Source: Myxococcales bacterium (GTDB taxonomy: Bacteria; Myxococcota_A; Polyangia; Polyangiales; JADJMO01). Taken from it: 64,000 bases of DNA. The stretch is taken from the NCBI GenBank assembly GCA_016709545.1, contig JADJMO010000035.1, positions 27,390-91,389 on the forward strand, given 5' to 3'. The notes below the pieces were generated by a model. It saw only the letters and a program-made list of their open reading frames with translations. It searched no databases and was not told where the DNA came from. The first letter of the stretch is position 1. Every line of letters starts with the position of its first letter. Of the stretch, positions 42,916-50,912 are shown in pieces. The position numbers were made by a program, and so were the translations under genes.

Positions 42916-43461
42916 TCACGGCTGCGCGGCGCGCCACTCGCGGTCGAGGAGGCCGAAGATCACCGAGTCGGTCCACTCGCCCTTGAGGAGAGCGTTCTCG
43001 ACGAAGTGCGCCTCGCGGCGCATGCCGAGCTTCTCGGCCACGCGCGCCGAGGCCAGGTTGCGCGGATCGACGTCGACGAAGACGCGGTGCAGGCCGAGCT
43101 CGCCGAATCCGAACGCCAGCAATGCCCGCGCCGCCTCGACCGTGAAGCCCTGCCCCCAGCAACGCCGATCCAGCACGTACCAGAGCGTGGCCTCACGCTG
43201 GCCGACGTCGGTCACTCTCACACCACATCGGCCGATGGGGCAGCCTTCTTCCCGGTGCACCACCGCGAGGTCGAACAGGGTCCGTGGTGTCCGCGCCGAC
43301 TCGGCCAGCACGTCGGCGATGTAGGCGCGGCTCTCCTCGAGCGTGCGCGGTCCGTGCGTCTGGTAACGCACCACCTCGGGGTCGCGCTCGTAGACGTTCG
43401 TCACCTCGGCGTCCTCGAGGAGCTGCTCGCGCAGGACGAGTCGCGGGGTCTCGAGGCGCAT
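42916..43461 (-). CDS. GNAT acetyltransferase, RimJ/RimL type
   Basis: A 181-residue protein beginning MRLETPRLVLREQLLED, the usual RimJ/RimL start, with the motif-A region LDRRCWGQGFTVEAARALLAFGF and DPRNLASARVAEKLGMRREA. Such enzymes acetylate ribosomal-protein N-termini or small amines. An in-frame GTG at 43482 (GTGACGCCGC) overlaps the stop of the alkC gene by 4 bases and would add seven residues; that coupling makes the longer form possible. Confidence 0.85.
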   Translation of the reverse strand: MRLETPRLVLREQLLEDAEVTNVYERDPEVVRYQTHGPRTLEESRAYIADVLAESARTPRTLFDLAVVHREEGCPIGRCGVRVTDVGQREATLWYVLDRRCWGQGFTVEAARALLAFGFGELGLHRVFVDVDPRNLASARVAEKLGMRREAHFVENALLKGEWTDSVIFGLLDREWRAAQP

Positions 43462-43478
43462 GGGCGCGTCTAGCGGCG

Positions 43479-44597
43479 TCACGCGCGCACGTCGAACCAC
43501 CCGAGCGGGAGCGGCGCGCCGTTCACCAGCACCTCGACCTGGTGCCGCCCTGGCCTCGGCGTGCGGGTCGTGTGCACCGCGAGCGAGATCGACTTGGCGA
43601 GCTCGGCGCGCCCACCTGGCGGCAGCTCCACGCGCTCGAGCTTGAACACCTTCGGCGACGCAGCGCCGCTCGCCTTGACGAAGAACACGCGCAGATCGAC
43701 GAGCAGACTCTGGGTCGATCGCGCCGTGCTGCGGAGCGCGAACGCCACCGCGACCCGCCCGCCGATGGCGACGCGGCGGGGCGCGAAGCGGACGTCTTCG
43801 ATCGCGATCGACGGCGCCTTCCCGTACCCGAGGAGCCGGAGGGCGCCGGGCTCGCCGCGCTTGATCGCGCTGCGGAGCGCGTGCTCGACCAGCGCGCGCC
43901 GCTCCGGCGACGCCCCCTCGAGCCAGGCGCCGCACGTGGCGAAGAGCCGCGCCGGGTGGACCTTGCCGAGGTCGTTGAGGTTGTTGGCCACGCTGCGGCG
44001 CACGAGCGACGTCGGGTCGTCCTTGAGGAGCTCGAGGAGCTCGAGCACGCGCTCGGGGTGTCGATCGAGCCACGGGACGCGCATCGCCCACGGCAGGCGG
44101 AGCCGCGTGCCCTCCGAGACGAGACGCCGCACGTGCGCGTCCTCGTCGTGCGCCCATTCCCGGAGCGCGCCGAGGGTGCGCTCGGGATCGCGGGCGAGGA
44201 ACGGGCGGATGCTGAGCTCCGCCGTGAACCGCCGGGTGAGCTCGCGCTGCGCGTGCATCGACGCCTCGAAGTGGTCGAGCCCGCGCTCGGCGACGAACAC
44301 CGTGTGCGGCAGGTAGAAGAACGGCGCCATGCCGGCGCCGATCAGCTCGTCGGTCGCGTGTGCCGGCCCGAGCGAGCGGACCAACACCGCGATGGCGTCG
44401 GGGTAGGCGGGGGGCAGATGGCGGGCGAGGGCCGCCGCGATGTGCTTGCCGCGATCGAGCAGCTCGAGGCGCGCGAGCCCGCTCGTCGCGTCCCCGACGA
44501 AGGTGTCCGCGGGGAACTGTGGGTGCACGCGAGAGATCTCGGCCGCGAGTCGTCGGACGAGTTCCGGGGAGAAGAAGGATTTGAGCGGCTCGCCCAC
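43479..44597 (-). CDS. alkC: DNA alkylation repair glycosylase, AlkC family
   Basis: A 372-residue protein. It begins MGEPLKSFFSPELVRRLAAE, the AlkC N-terminus, then HEAT-like repeats (RLVSEGTRLRLPWAMRVPWL, SLVRRSVANNLNDLGKVHP) that clamp damaged DNA. The C-terminal 100 residues (RVAIGGRVAVAFALRSTARS, QSLLVDLRVFFVKASG, PGRHQVEVLVNGAPL) form a beta-sandwich, matching the Ig-like domain of AlkC enzymes such as that of Sorangium. AlkC excises 3-methyladenine and 3-methylcytosine. The small barrel protein at 44605 lies 7 bases upstream in the same orientation. Confidence 0.88.
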   Translation of the reverse strand: MGEPLKSFFSPELVRRLAAEISRVHPQFPADTFVGDATSGLARLELLDRGKHIAAALARHLPPAYPDAIAVLVRSLGPAHATDELIGAGMAPFFYLPHTVFVAERGLDHFEASMHAQRELTRRFTAELSIRPFLARDPERTLGALREWAHDEDAHVRRLVSEGTRLRLPWAMRVPWLDRHPERVLELLELLKDDPTSLVRRSVANNLNDLGKVHPARLFATCGAWLEGASPERRALVEHALRSAIKRGEPGALRLLGYGKAPSIAIEDVRFAPRRVAIGGRVAVAFALRSTARSTQSLLVDLRVFFVKASGAASPKVFKLERVELPPGGRAELAKSISLAVHTTRTPRPGRHQVEVLVNGAPLPLGWFDVRA

Positions 44598-44604
44598 GTG
44601 TCCC

Positions 44605-44985
44605 TCACTCGTAGGACGCCACGACGTCGAACGCGAGCAGACCCCCGTCCGGCCGCGAAGGGTCGGGCGGCGCGGCGAGCGCGAGGAGCGCGTGGAAGTG
44701 CTCCGAGGTCGCCTCCGCGGCCATCACGCGCCCGGCGGCCTCCTTGCTCTCGAAGAACACGAGGTCGGCATAGCCGCCCTGCTCGGCCTTGACGAGGACG
44801 CGCCGCACGATGCTCGGCTGGCTGCGGACGAAGTGCTCCTGGAACGACGCCGATCGCTCGAGCAGCTGGGCCTCGGTGACGCCCTCGGCCAGACGGAACG
44901 CGCGAGCAGGACATAGTGCGCTTGCTTCGTAGCTGTGAAACCTCCTGGCCTTGACGTACCCGGAGACGGTGACAGAAAATGTCAC
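44605..44985 (-). CDS. Dimeric alpha-beta barrel (antibiotic-monooxygenase-like) protein
   Basis: A 126-residue frame from GTG 44985, but the first 28 residues (MTFSVTVSGYVKARRFHSYE) look non-conserved. The core from ARAFRLAEGVTEAQLL to the end (QPSIVRRVLVKAEQGGYADL, FFESKEAAGRVMAAEATSEH) is an ABM/dimeric ferredoxin-like fold of about 100 residues. The true start may lie near 44915; an ATG there is one base out of frame, which hints at another indel. The GTG is inside the operator of the divergent WYL gene. Probable monooxygenase-like or binding role. Confidence 0.65.
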   Translation of the reverse strand: MTFSVTVSGYVKARRFHSYEASALCPARAFRLAEGVTEAQLLERSASFQEHFVRSQPSIVRRVLVKAEQGGYADLVFFESKEAAGRVMAAEATSEHFHALLALAAPPDPSRPDGGLLAFDVVASYE

Positions 44986-44987
44986 CG
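44967..44987. promoter_or_regulatory. Perfect 8-base inverted repeat, probable WYL-regulator operator
   Basis: CGGTGACA (44967-44974), spacer GAAAA, TGTCACCG (44980-44987). It spans the starts of both divergent genes, so it can occlude or activate transcription each way. Divergent WYL/YafY regulators often bind TGACA-N-TGTCA palindromes. The first ATG of the regulator (44979) lies inside the repeat; the second, 44988, directly follows it. Confidence 0.6.
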
Positions 44988-45726
44988 ATGCCGCGCGCCG
45001 AGCGCCTCATGGATCTCGCAGACCTCCTGCGCGGGAGGGAGGCCACCACGGTCGAGGCGCTCGCCGGCGAGCTCGGGGTCAGCCGGCGCACGCTGCTGCG
45101 CGATCTCGCGGCGCTCCGTGAGCGAGGGCTCGTGATCCACGGCGAGGGCGGACCAGGGGGCGGCGTGCGGCTCGACGCCGATCGAGGGCTCGCGGCGGTC
45201 CACCTGTCCCTGCCCGAGATCGTCGCCCTCTGGCTCGGCGCGCGGCTCTCGCAGGCCGCGAGCGATCTGCCCTGGGGCGGCGCGGCCACCTCGGCGATGA
45301 CCAAGCTCCTCGCGAGCCTCCCCGCCAAGAAGGCGCGCGTTGCGGGCGCTCTGCCGACGGGTCATCGCAGGCCCACCAGCGAGCGCCGCCGTGCGGGCCG
45401 GAGCCGCCGCGACGCCGCCCGAGCTCCTCCGGCGGTTCGAGGAGGCGTTCACGCACGGCCTCGGCCTCGGCTTCCAGTACACCGACCGCGAAGGGCGGTG
45501 CACGCAGCGCGCGGTCGAGCCGCACGGCCTCTGCGTCGAGACACCCGTCTGGTACGTGCTCGCGCGCGACGTCGAGAAGGGCGCCCCCCGCACGTTCCGC
45601 ATGGACCGAATCGCGCGCCCCCGCGTGCTCCCCGAGATCTCCTTCCACCCCGATCTCGCCATCGTCCGCGCGCTCCTCCCCGACGTCGAGCGCTGGCAGC
45701 CGCTCGCCGGTCACCTCGGGTCGTGA
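44988..45726 (+). pseudogene. HTH-WYL transcriptional regulator (YafY-like), frameshifted
   Basis: ATG 44988 gives MPRAERLMDLADLLRGREAT with the DeoR-type helix-turn-helix ELGVSRRTLLRDLAALRERG, followed by the WYL-type linker LSLPEIVALWLGARLSQAAS. The frame is broken near 45340: past KKARV the sensible continuation RALCRRVIAG, FEEAFTHGLGLGFQYTDREG and VETPVWYVLARDVEKG (the WYL-domain core) is in the next frame and ends at 45726. One extra T at 45340-45341 explains it. WYL proteins sense ligands such as nucleic-acid fragments; the target here would be the divergent barrel gene and itself. Confidence 0.75.
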
Positions 45727-45779
45727 GCCTCCGAGGCACCTCCCTCCAGAAACCCGGCGCGCTCGCTCCATCGGCTCTC

Positions 45780-45807
45780 TTGTCACCGAAACAACATATG
45801 CTACAAT
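45780..45807 (+). promoter_or_regulatory. Sigma-70-type promoter for the RAYT gene
   Basis: TTGTCA (45780-45785), 16-base spacer, TACAAT (45802-45807). The AT-rich stretch contrasts with surrounding DNA. The -10 box ends 6 bases before the GTG at 45814, so transcription would begin at or very near the start codon, giving a leaderless mRNA. Confidence 0.6.
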
Positions 45808-45813
45808 CAAGAC

Positions 45814-46479
45814 GTGGCGCGGGCGATCCTTCCCTCACGCACCCTCGGCGGGGCCCATGGCGGGGTCCGCAAGGGCGCCGGCCGCCCGGTCAAGCCAGGG
45901 AGCGTCTCGCACCGCGCTCGGCCGCCCGTCTCGCCCCACCACCCGCTGCACGTCACGCTGCGCTTCGCCCAGCACGTCTGGAACCTCCGCGCCCAGCGCT
46001 GCCTGCGCCCGATCGACCGAGCCCTGCGCGCGCTCCTCACGGGCGAGCGCGCCCGCGTGACCCACTTCTCGGTGCAAGGCAACCACGTGCACCTCGTGGT
46101 CGAGGCGCAAGACCGCGGCGCCCTCTCGAGCGCCATGCGCTCCCTCACCATCCGCATCGCCCGCGGTCTCAACCGGGTGATGGGACGCCGCGGTCGCGTG
46201 CTCTCGCAGCGCTACCACGCCCGCGCTCTCTGCTCCCCGACCGAGGCCCGCAACGTCCTGCGCTACGTGCTCGCGAACCACGCCCGCCACGTGCCTGGCG
46301 CGGCGGTCGCCGATCCGTGGTCGAGCGCGCCCGCCTTCGTCGACTGGGAGTTCGTCGGGCTACCAGCGGCGGTGGTCCGCTACGCATTGCCCGACCGTGG
46401 TCCGCCCGTCGCGGCGCCCCACAGCTGGCTGCTCACCGAGGGCTATCGGCGGCCCACCCGCCGCCCCGTCGCGCCCTGA
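45814..46479 (+). CDS. REP-associated tyrosine transposase (RAYT, HUH family)
   Basis: A 221-residue protein from GTG 45814. The HUH motif is His91-Val-His93 in NHVHLVVEA; the likely catalytic tyrosine is Tyr151 in VLRYVLANHARH; the basic linker LSQRYHARALCSPTEARN lies between. This is the Y1 transposase/RAYT layout: single-strand DNA nicking at REP palindromes. N-terminal 40 residues are Arg/Pro/Gly-rich. No IS-type ends or target duplications are seen beside it, which fits a domesticated RAYT. Two copies of a 35-base palindrome elsewhere in the window are candidate substrates. Confidence 0.85.
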   Translation: MARAILPSRTLGGAHGGVRKGAGRPVKPGSVSHRARPPVSPHHPLHVTLRFAQHVWNLRAQRCLRPIDRALRALLTGERARVTHFSVQGNHVHLVVEAQDRGALSSAMRSLTIRIARGLNRVMGRRGRVLSQRYHARALCSPTEARNVLRYVLANHARHVPGAAVADPWSSAPAFVDWEFVGLPAAVVRYALPDRGPPVAAPHSWLLTEGYRRPTRRPVAP

Positions 46480-46538
46480 AGCGCGCCGGACCAGAGCAAG
46501 CTCTCCAGATGTAGGCTTCTTCCCTGAGGATCCGCATC

Positions 46539-46868
46539 GTGAACGAGTCGTCGCCGGTTCCGCCCTTTGTCGTCTTCTCGGACGTCCTCGACATCTACGA
46601 CGACGTCGAGGGCTTGCGCGCCTTCGAGGGGTTCGAAGGCGTAGAGGCGTTCGATGGCGAAGGACGCCGCGTGTTCCCCAGCTACGACTTCCCCGACGTG
46701 CCCTTCTGGCAGCCCTTTCGCTGCACTCCACGCCCCGCCATCCTGCTCCGCGTGGGTGAGCCTGCACTGAACCGCATGCGAAGCCGACTGATCGAGTACC
46801 TGGAGGACGACTCCATGAACGACGCTTCGCTCGCGGCACTCATCGCCGCCGCGAGACGCGCGAGCTGA
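46539..46868 (+). CDS. Acidic hypothetical protein
   Basis: A 109-residue protein from GTG 46539. N-terminal half is acidic and aromatic (FVVFSDVLDIYDDVEGLRAF), C-terminal part helical (MRSRLIEYLEDDSMNDASLA). No family recognised. It lies between the RAYT gene and a LysR gene with no coupling. Composition suits a real soluble protein. Confidence 0.5.
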   Translation: MNESSPVPPFVVFSDVLDIYDDVEGLRAFEGFEGVEAFDGEGRRVFPSYDFPDVPFWQPFRCTPRPAILLRVGEPALNRMRSRLIEYLEDDSMNDASLAALIAAARRAS

Positions 46869-46884
46869 AGCGTGGCGCGCATTT

Positions 46885-47805
46885 CTACGCCCGGGCCGAG
46901 CCCGTGCGGGCGAAGCGGGCGAAGTGTTCGTCGAGGAACCGCCACACCGCGTCCACCCGCGGCACGCGCCGCAGCGCGCGGTGGGTCACGAGCCACAGCT
47001 CGTCGGGCGGCAACGTGGCCAGCGTCGCCGCGATCGCGCGCGACACCGGTGCCTCGACCAGCTGGTAGACGTCGAGGTACGGCTTCGGCAGCAGCACGAG
47101 GCCGAGGCCCTTCTCCGCGGCCAGCACCTGCGTGGGGAGGCTGCTCGCCACCAGCACGATCTCGGCGCGCCGCGCGTGCTCGCGGATCCACCGGGCCTGC
47201 GGCAGGTGCGCGAGATCGTCGCCCCACTGCAGGAGCTTCGCGCCGTCCAGCGTGCGGAGGCGGCCGAGCTTCTTCACGAGGCCCGGCGCCCCGGCGAGGA
47301 TCGACCGCGTCACGACCACGCGCTTCTGCACGAGCTCCGCGCCCTCGGGCCGCAGCGTGCGCAGGGCGAGGTCCGCCTCGCGACGCGAGAGGTCCACCAG
47401 GGCGACGCGCGCGTCGAGCTCGAGCACCACCCCGGGGTGTCGCGCGTGCAGTGCTGGCAGGATGGGGACCACGAACGCGTCGGCGAGGCCGGGTGGCACG
47501 CTCAAGCGGACCTTGCCCTCGACCTTGCGCTCGAACGCCTCGGCGCCCGAGACGAAGCTGGCCGCCGAGGCCTCCATCGCCTCCGCGTCGGCCAGGAGCT
47601 GCTCCGCGTACAGCGTCGGGCGGAGACCCTCGCGGCTCCGGTCGAACAGGTGCAGCTCGAGCTGGGACTCGAGCGCCGCGAGGCGGCGGCTTGCGGTGGA
47701 GGTGTCCACGCCGAGGGTGGTCGCGGCCCGGGCGAGCGAGCGACCGCGCGAGAGGGCGAGGAACAGGCGGACGTCGTCCCAGCGCAGCACCGGTGAGCCT
47801 TGCAT
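46885..47805 (-). CDS. LysR-family transcriptional regulator
   Basis: A 306-residue protein starting MQGSPVLRWDDVRLFLALSR, with the HTH AATTLGVDTSTASRRLAALE and a complete effector domain (KVRLSVPPGLADAFVVPILP, ALVDLSRREADLALRTLRPE). The latter resembles CrgA/aromatic-compound-type LysR proteins. It is divergent from an NAD-dependent epimerase 60 bases away with a 7-base palindrome between, which is the expected arrangement for a LysR regulator and its target. Confidence 0.88.
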   Translation of the reverse strand: MQGSPVLRWDDVRLFLALSRGRSLARAATTLGVDTSTASRRLAALESQLELHLFDRSREGLRPTLYAEQLLADAEAMEASAASFVSGAEAFERKVEGKVRLSVPPGLADAFVVPILPALHARHPGVVLELDARVALVDLSRREADLALRTLRPEGAELVQKRVVVTRSILAGAPGLVKKLGRLRTLDGAKLLQWGDDLAHLPQARWIREHARRAEIVLVASSLPTQVLAAEKGLGLVLLPKPYLDVYQLVEAPVSRAIAATLATLPPDELWLVTHRALRRVPRVDAVWRFLDEHFARFARTGSARA

Positions 47806-47808
47806 GGA

Positions 47809-47825
47809 CGCAAGGATCCCTTGCG
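47809..47825. promoter_or_regulatory. Perfect inverted repeat CGCAAGG-ATC-CCTTGCG, probable LysR operator
   Basis: Seven-base arms 47809-47815 and 47819-47825 with a three-base centre, 4 bases upstream of the LysR start and 41 bases upstream of the epimerase start. Suits an autorepressor site with activation of the divergent gene. It does not contain the canonical T-N11-A spacing, which keeps confidence moderate. Confidence 0.5.
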
Positions 47826-47865
47826 GAGGAGGCGGCTGCAATGCACCCGTGCGATACCCCATCCC

Positions 47866-48828
47866 ATGATGCACACCGAGACCAGGGAGGCGAAGCAGCG
47901 GCAGCGACACGTGGTGCTGGGCAGCGGCCAGATCGGGACGAGCCTGGCGCGCCTGCTCCACGCGCGGGGACACGAGGTCGTCTCGGTGCGGCGCTCCGCG
48001 AAGGGCGGGGCCGACGGTGTGCAGGTCGTGGTGGGCGACGTCGCCGATCCCGCCTTCGCGAAGCAGGTCGCCGCCGGCGCGGACGTCCTCTACCACGTGA
48101 TGAACCCCGCCTATCACCGCTGGCAGGCCGAGCTCCCGAAGCTCACCGACGGCGTCTTGCACGCGGCGGAGACCTCGGGCGCGCGGCTCGTCGTGCTCGA
48201 CAACCTCTACGCCTTCGGGCGCATGGGCGGCGTCGCGATGCGCGAGGACAGCGTCGAGGCGCCGTGCTCGAAGAAGGGCGAGCTGCGCCAGGCGATGGCC
48301 GCGCGGCTCTTCGCGGCGCACCACGCGGGCAAGGCGCGCGTCGCCATCGGGCGGGCGAGCGACTTCGTCGGGCCCGAGATCGTCCAGGCGCACATCGGCG
48401 AGCGGTTCTTCCAGCGCGTGCTCGCCGGCAAGGCGGGCGAGTGCATGGGCGACCCGGCGCTGCCGCACGCGTTCAGCTATGGGCCCGACGTCGTCGCGGG
48501 GCTCGCGAAGCTGGGCGAGGACGACGTCGCGCTCGGGCACGCCTGGCACCTGCCGACGCTGCCCGCGCGCTCGATGAACGACTGGGCCGTGGCGCTGGGC
48601 AAGGAGCTCGGGCGTTCGATCCGGGTGACGTCCGTGCCCGGGTTCGTCGTGCGCATGCTCGGCGTGTTCGTGCCCGAGATGCGGGAGCTCGTGGAGATGC
48701 GCTACCAGTGGGCCGAGCCGTACCTGCTCGACGACGCCCGGGCGCGGGCCACGTTCGGCCTCGAGCCGACGGCGTTCGAGGACCAGGTGCGCGCGACGGC
48801 CGCGTGGGCCAAGCGGGCCTACAGCTGA
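47866..48828 (+). CDS. NAD(P)-dependent epimerase/dehydratase (extended SDR)
   Basis: A 320-residue protein from ATG 47866 (a second ATG follows at 47869). It has the nucleotide-binding HVVLGSGQIGTSLARLLHAR, then ADVLYHVMNPAYHRW and LVVLDNLYAFGRMG. Atypical extended SDR; the canonical YxxxK pair is not clear. Probably acts on a nucleotide sugar or related polyketide. Likely regulated by the divergent LysR gene. Confidence 0.8.
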   Translation: MMHTETREAKQRQRHVVLGSGQIGTSLARLLHARGHEVVSVRRSAKGGADGVQVVVGDVADPAFAKQVAAGADVLYHVMNPAYHRWQAELPKLTDGVLHAAETSGARLVVLDNLYAFGRMGGVAMREDSVEAPCSKKGELRQAMAARLFAAHHAGKARVAIGRASDFVGPEIVQAHIGERFFQRVLAGKAGECMGDPALPHAFSYGPDVVAGLAKLGEDDVALGHAWHLPTLPARSMNDWAVALGKELGRSIRVTSVPGFVVRMLGVFVPEMRELVEMRYQWAEPYLLDDARARATFGLEPTAFEDQVRATAAWAKRAYS

Positions 48829-48904
48829 GAGTTGCACAGGACGAAACGATGGGTTGCTCCGAGTTGCATCGACGGCAGCCCCCGGAGTGGCGATCCTGGG
48901 CTCC

Positions 48905-49534
48905 ATGAACATCGCCATCATCGGTCACGGGAACATCGGCGGCGGGCTCGCGAAGGCGTGGGCCGCGAAGGGGCACGCCCTCGTCTTCGGCGCGCGCGAC
49001 CCGGAGAAGAGCGACCTCGCCGCCCTCGCAACGAGCCTCGGGGCGAAAACCGCGACGATCCGGGCCGCCGTGGAGGGCGCCGAGGTCGTCGTCTTCGCGA
49101 TGCCGTGGGGCGCGGTCGACGACGTGATCGCCGGCGCGGGCGACCTCGCGGGCAAGATCGTGATCGACTGCACCAACGCGGTCGTGCGCGGCAAGAGCGG
49201 GATGACCCTCGCCTACGGGCACACCAACTCGAGCAGCGAGGAGCTGCAGCGCAAGATTCCCAGGGCGAAGGTCTTCAAGTCGTTCAACGCGCAGGGCGCC
49301 GAGAACCTGGCGAACCCGACCTACGGCGGCGTCCCCGCCTCCAACTTCTTCTGCGGCGACGACCCCGAGGCGCGCGCGGTCGTGCGTCGGCTGGTCGAGG
49401 ACGTGGGCTTCCAGGCGGTGGACGTGGGCCCGCTCGAGAACGCTCGCCTCCTCGAGCCGCTCATGTTGCTCTGGATTGCGTCGTCGCGCGCGCTCGGCAA
49501 GCGCGACCTCGCCTTCAAGCTGCTCGAGAGGTGA
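48905..49534 (+). CDS. NADPH-dependent F420 reductase-like / NADP-binding oxidoreductase
   Basis: A 209-residue protein beginning MNIAIIGHGNIGGGLAKAWA, the Rossmann GxGxxG motif, with VVVFAMPWGAVDDVIAGAGD and IVIDCTNAVVRGKSG as in Npd/F420:NADP oxidoreductase-like proteins (COG2085). Its TGA overlaps the GTG of the aldo-keto reductase gene by 4 bases. Specific substrate unknown; F420 use cannot be inferred without F420 genes nearby. Confidence 0.8.
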   Translation: MNIAIIGHGNIGGGLAKAWAAKGHALVFGARDPEKSDLAALATSLGAKTATIRAAVEGAEVVVFAMPWGAVDDVIAGAGDLAGKIVIDCTNAVVRGKSGMTLAYGHTNSSSEELQRKIPRAKVFKSFNAQGAENLANPTYGGVPASNFFCGDDPEARAVVRRLVEDVGFQAVDVGPLENARLLEPLMLLWIASSRALGKRDLAFKLLER

Positions 49535-50348
49535 CCGTGGAGACGACCGTCCGGCTGAACACAGGCGCGCAGATCCCCCGCATCGGACTCGGCGTGTTCC
49601 AGGCGCCGCGGGGCGAGGAGACGCGGGCCGCCGTGCGCGCGGCGCTCGAGCTCGGGTACCGCCACGTGGACACCGCGCGGATCTACGGCAACGAGACCGA
49701 CGTCGGGGCCGCGATCCGCGAGAGCGGCGTGCCGCGCGCGGAGGTGTTCGTGACCACCAAGCTGTGGAACGCCGACCAGGGCTACGACTCGGCGCGGCGC
49801 GCGTTCGACGCCTCGCTCGCGCGCCTGGGCCTCGAGTGGATCGACCTCTACCTGATTCACTGGCCGGTGCCGCGGCTGCGCCTCGAGTCGTGGCGGGCGC
49901 TCGAGGAGATCCACGCCGAGGGGCGGGCGCGGGCCATCGGCGTGAGCAACTTCATGCCGAAGCACCTGCGCGAGCTGCTCGCCGTCGCCAAGACCGTGCC
50001 GGCGGCGAACCAGGTGGAGACGAGCCCGTTCCTGCAGCAGCGCGACACGCGGGCGCTGTGCGCCGAGCACGGATCGTGGTGGAAGCCTACAGCCCGCTGA
50101 CCAAGGGGACCCGGCTCGACCACCCCGTCGTGCAGCGGGTCGCCCAGGCGCTCGGGCGCACGCCCGCCCAGGTCCTCGTGCGGTGGTGCCTCGAGAGCGA
50201 CCTCGTCGTGCTCCCGAAGTCCACCCGGCCCGCGCGCATCGCCGAGAACGCGGCGGTGTTCGACTTCGCGCTCGGCGCCCACAAGACCGCGCTCGACGAG
50301 CTCGAAGAAGGCCTCGTCACCGGGTGGGATCCGCGCGACCAGCCCTGA
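49531..50348 (+). pseudogene. Aldo/keto reductase, single-base frameshift
   Basis: From GTG 49531 the frame gives TTVRLNTGAQIPRIGLGVFQ, GYRHVDTARIYGNETDVG (catalytic Asp, Tyr), VTTKLWNADQGYD and IDLYLIHWPVP, all aldo/keto reductase hallmarks. After CAEHG it runs to a false stop at 50100. The proper continuation VVEAYSPLTKGTRL and LVRWCLESDLVVLPKSTRP lies in another frame to 50348. The 818-base span is one short of a multiple of three; one G lost near 50072 explains it. NADPH-dependent aldehyde or ketone reduction. Confidence 0.78.
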
Positions 50349-50366
50349 CCGTGCTACGCGCCGCGC

Positions 50367-50903
50367 GTGCACGAGGTGGAGTGGCTGTTCGGGTACGGCT
50401 CGGTCATCTACCGGCCGAGCTTTCCGTTCGTGGAGCGGAGGCCCGCGACGCTGCGGGGCTTCTCGCGGCGATTCTCGCAGTGTTCCGACGACCACCGCGG
50501 CACCGCGGAGCTGCCAGGACGGGTCGTCACGCTGCGTGAGGATCCGCGGAACCTCGTGCGCGGCGTGGCGTTCCGCTTCGCGCCCCACGAGGCCGAGGCG
50601 GTGTTCGCCGACCTCGACGTGCGCGAGCAGGCCGGATACCGGCCCGAGCGGGTGACGCTCGAGCTCGCGGACCGGACGGTGGCGGCCATCGCGTACATCG
50701 CGCCACCGGGCAACGCGTGGGATGCGGGCGAGGAGTCGATCGAGGCCATCGCGGAGCGCATCCTCGTCGCGGTCGGTCCGAGCGGCACCAACGTCGACTA
50801 CCTGCTCCGGCTCGCGGCCGCGCTGCGCGACCTCGGGGACGACGACGCGCACGTGCAGGACCTCGAGCGGCGCGTGCTTGCTCGGACCTCCGCCCCGTGC
50901 TGA
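50367..50903 (+). CDS. ChaC-like gamma-glutamylcyclotransferase
   Basis: A 178-residue protein from GTG 50367. It begins HEVEWLFGYGSVIYRPSFPF with the YGS substrate loop, then GFSRRFSQCSDDHRGTAELP and PGRVVTLREDP, typical of ChaC-type enzymes that split glutathione to 5-oxoproline and Cys-Gly. The catalytic Glu would be in VFADLDVREQAGY. Length matches ChaC. It lies 18 bases after the aldo-keto reductase and 9 bases before the peptidase gene. Confidence 0.87.
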   Translation: MHEVEWLFGYGSVIYRPSFPFVERRPATLRGFSRRFSQCSDDHRGTAELPGRVVTLREDPRNLVRGVAFRFAPHEAEAVFADLDVREQAGYRPERVTLELADRTVAAIAYIAPPGNAWDAGEESIEAIAERILVAVGPSGTNVDYLLRLAAALRDLGDDDAHVQDLERRVLARTSAPC

Positions 50904-50912
50904 ACCAGGGGG

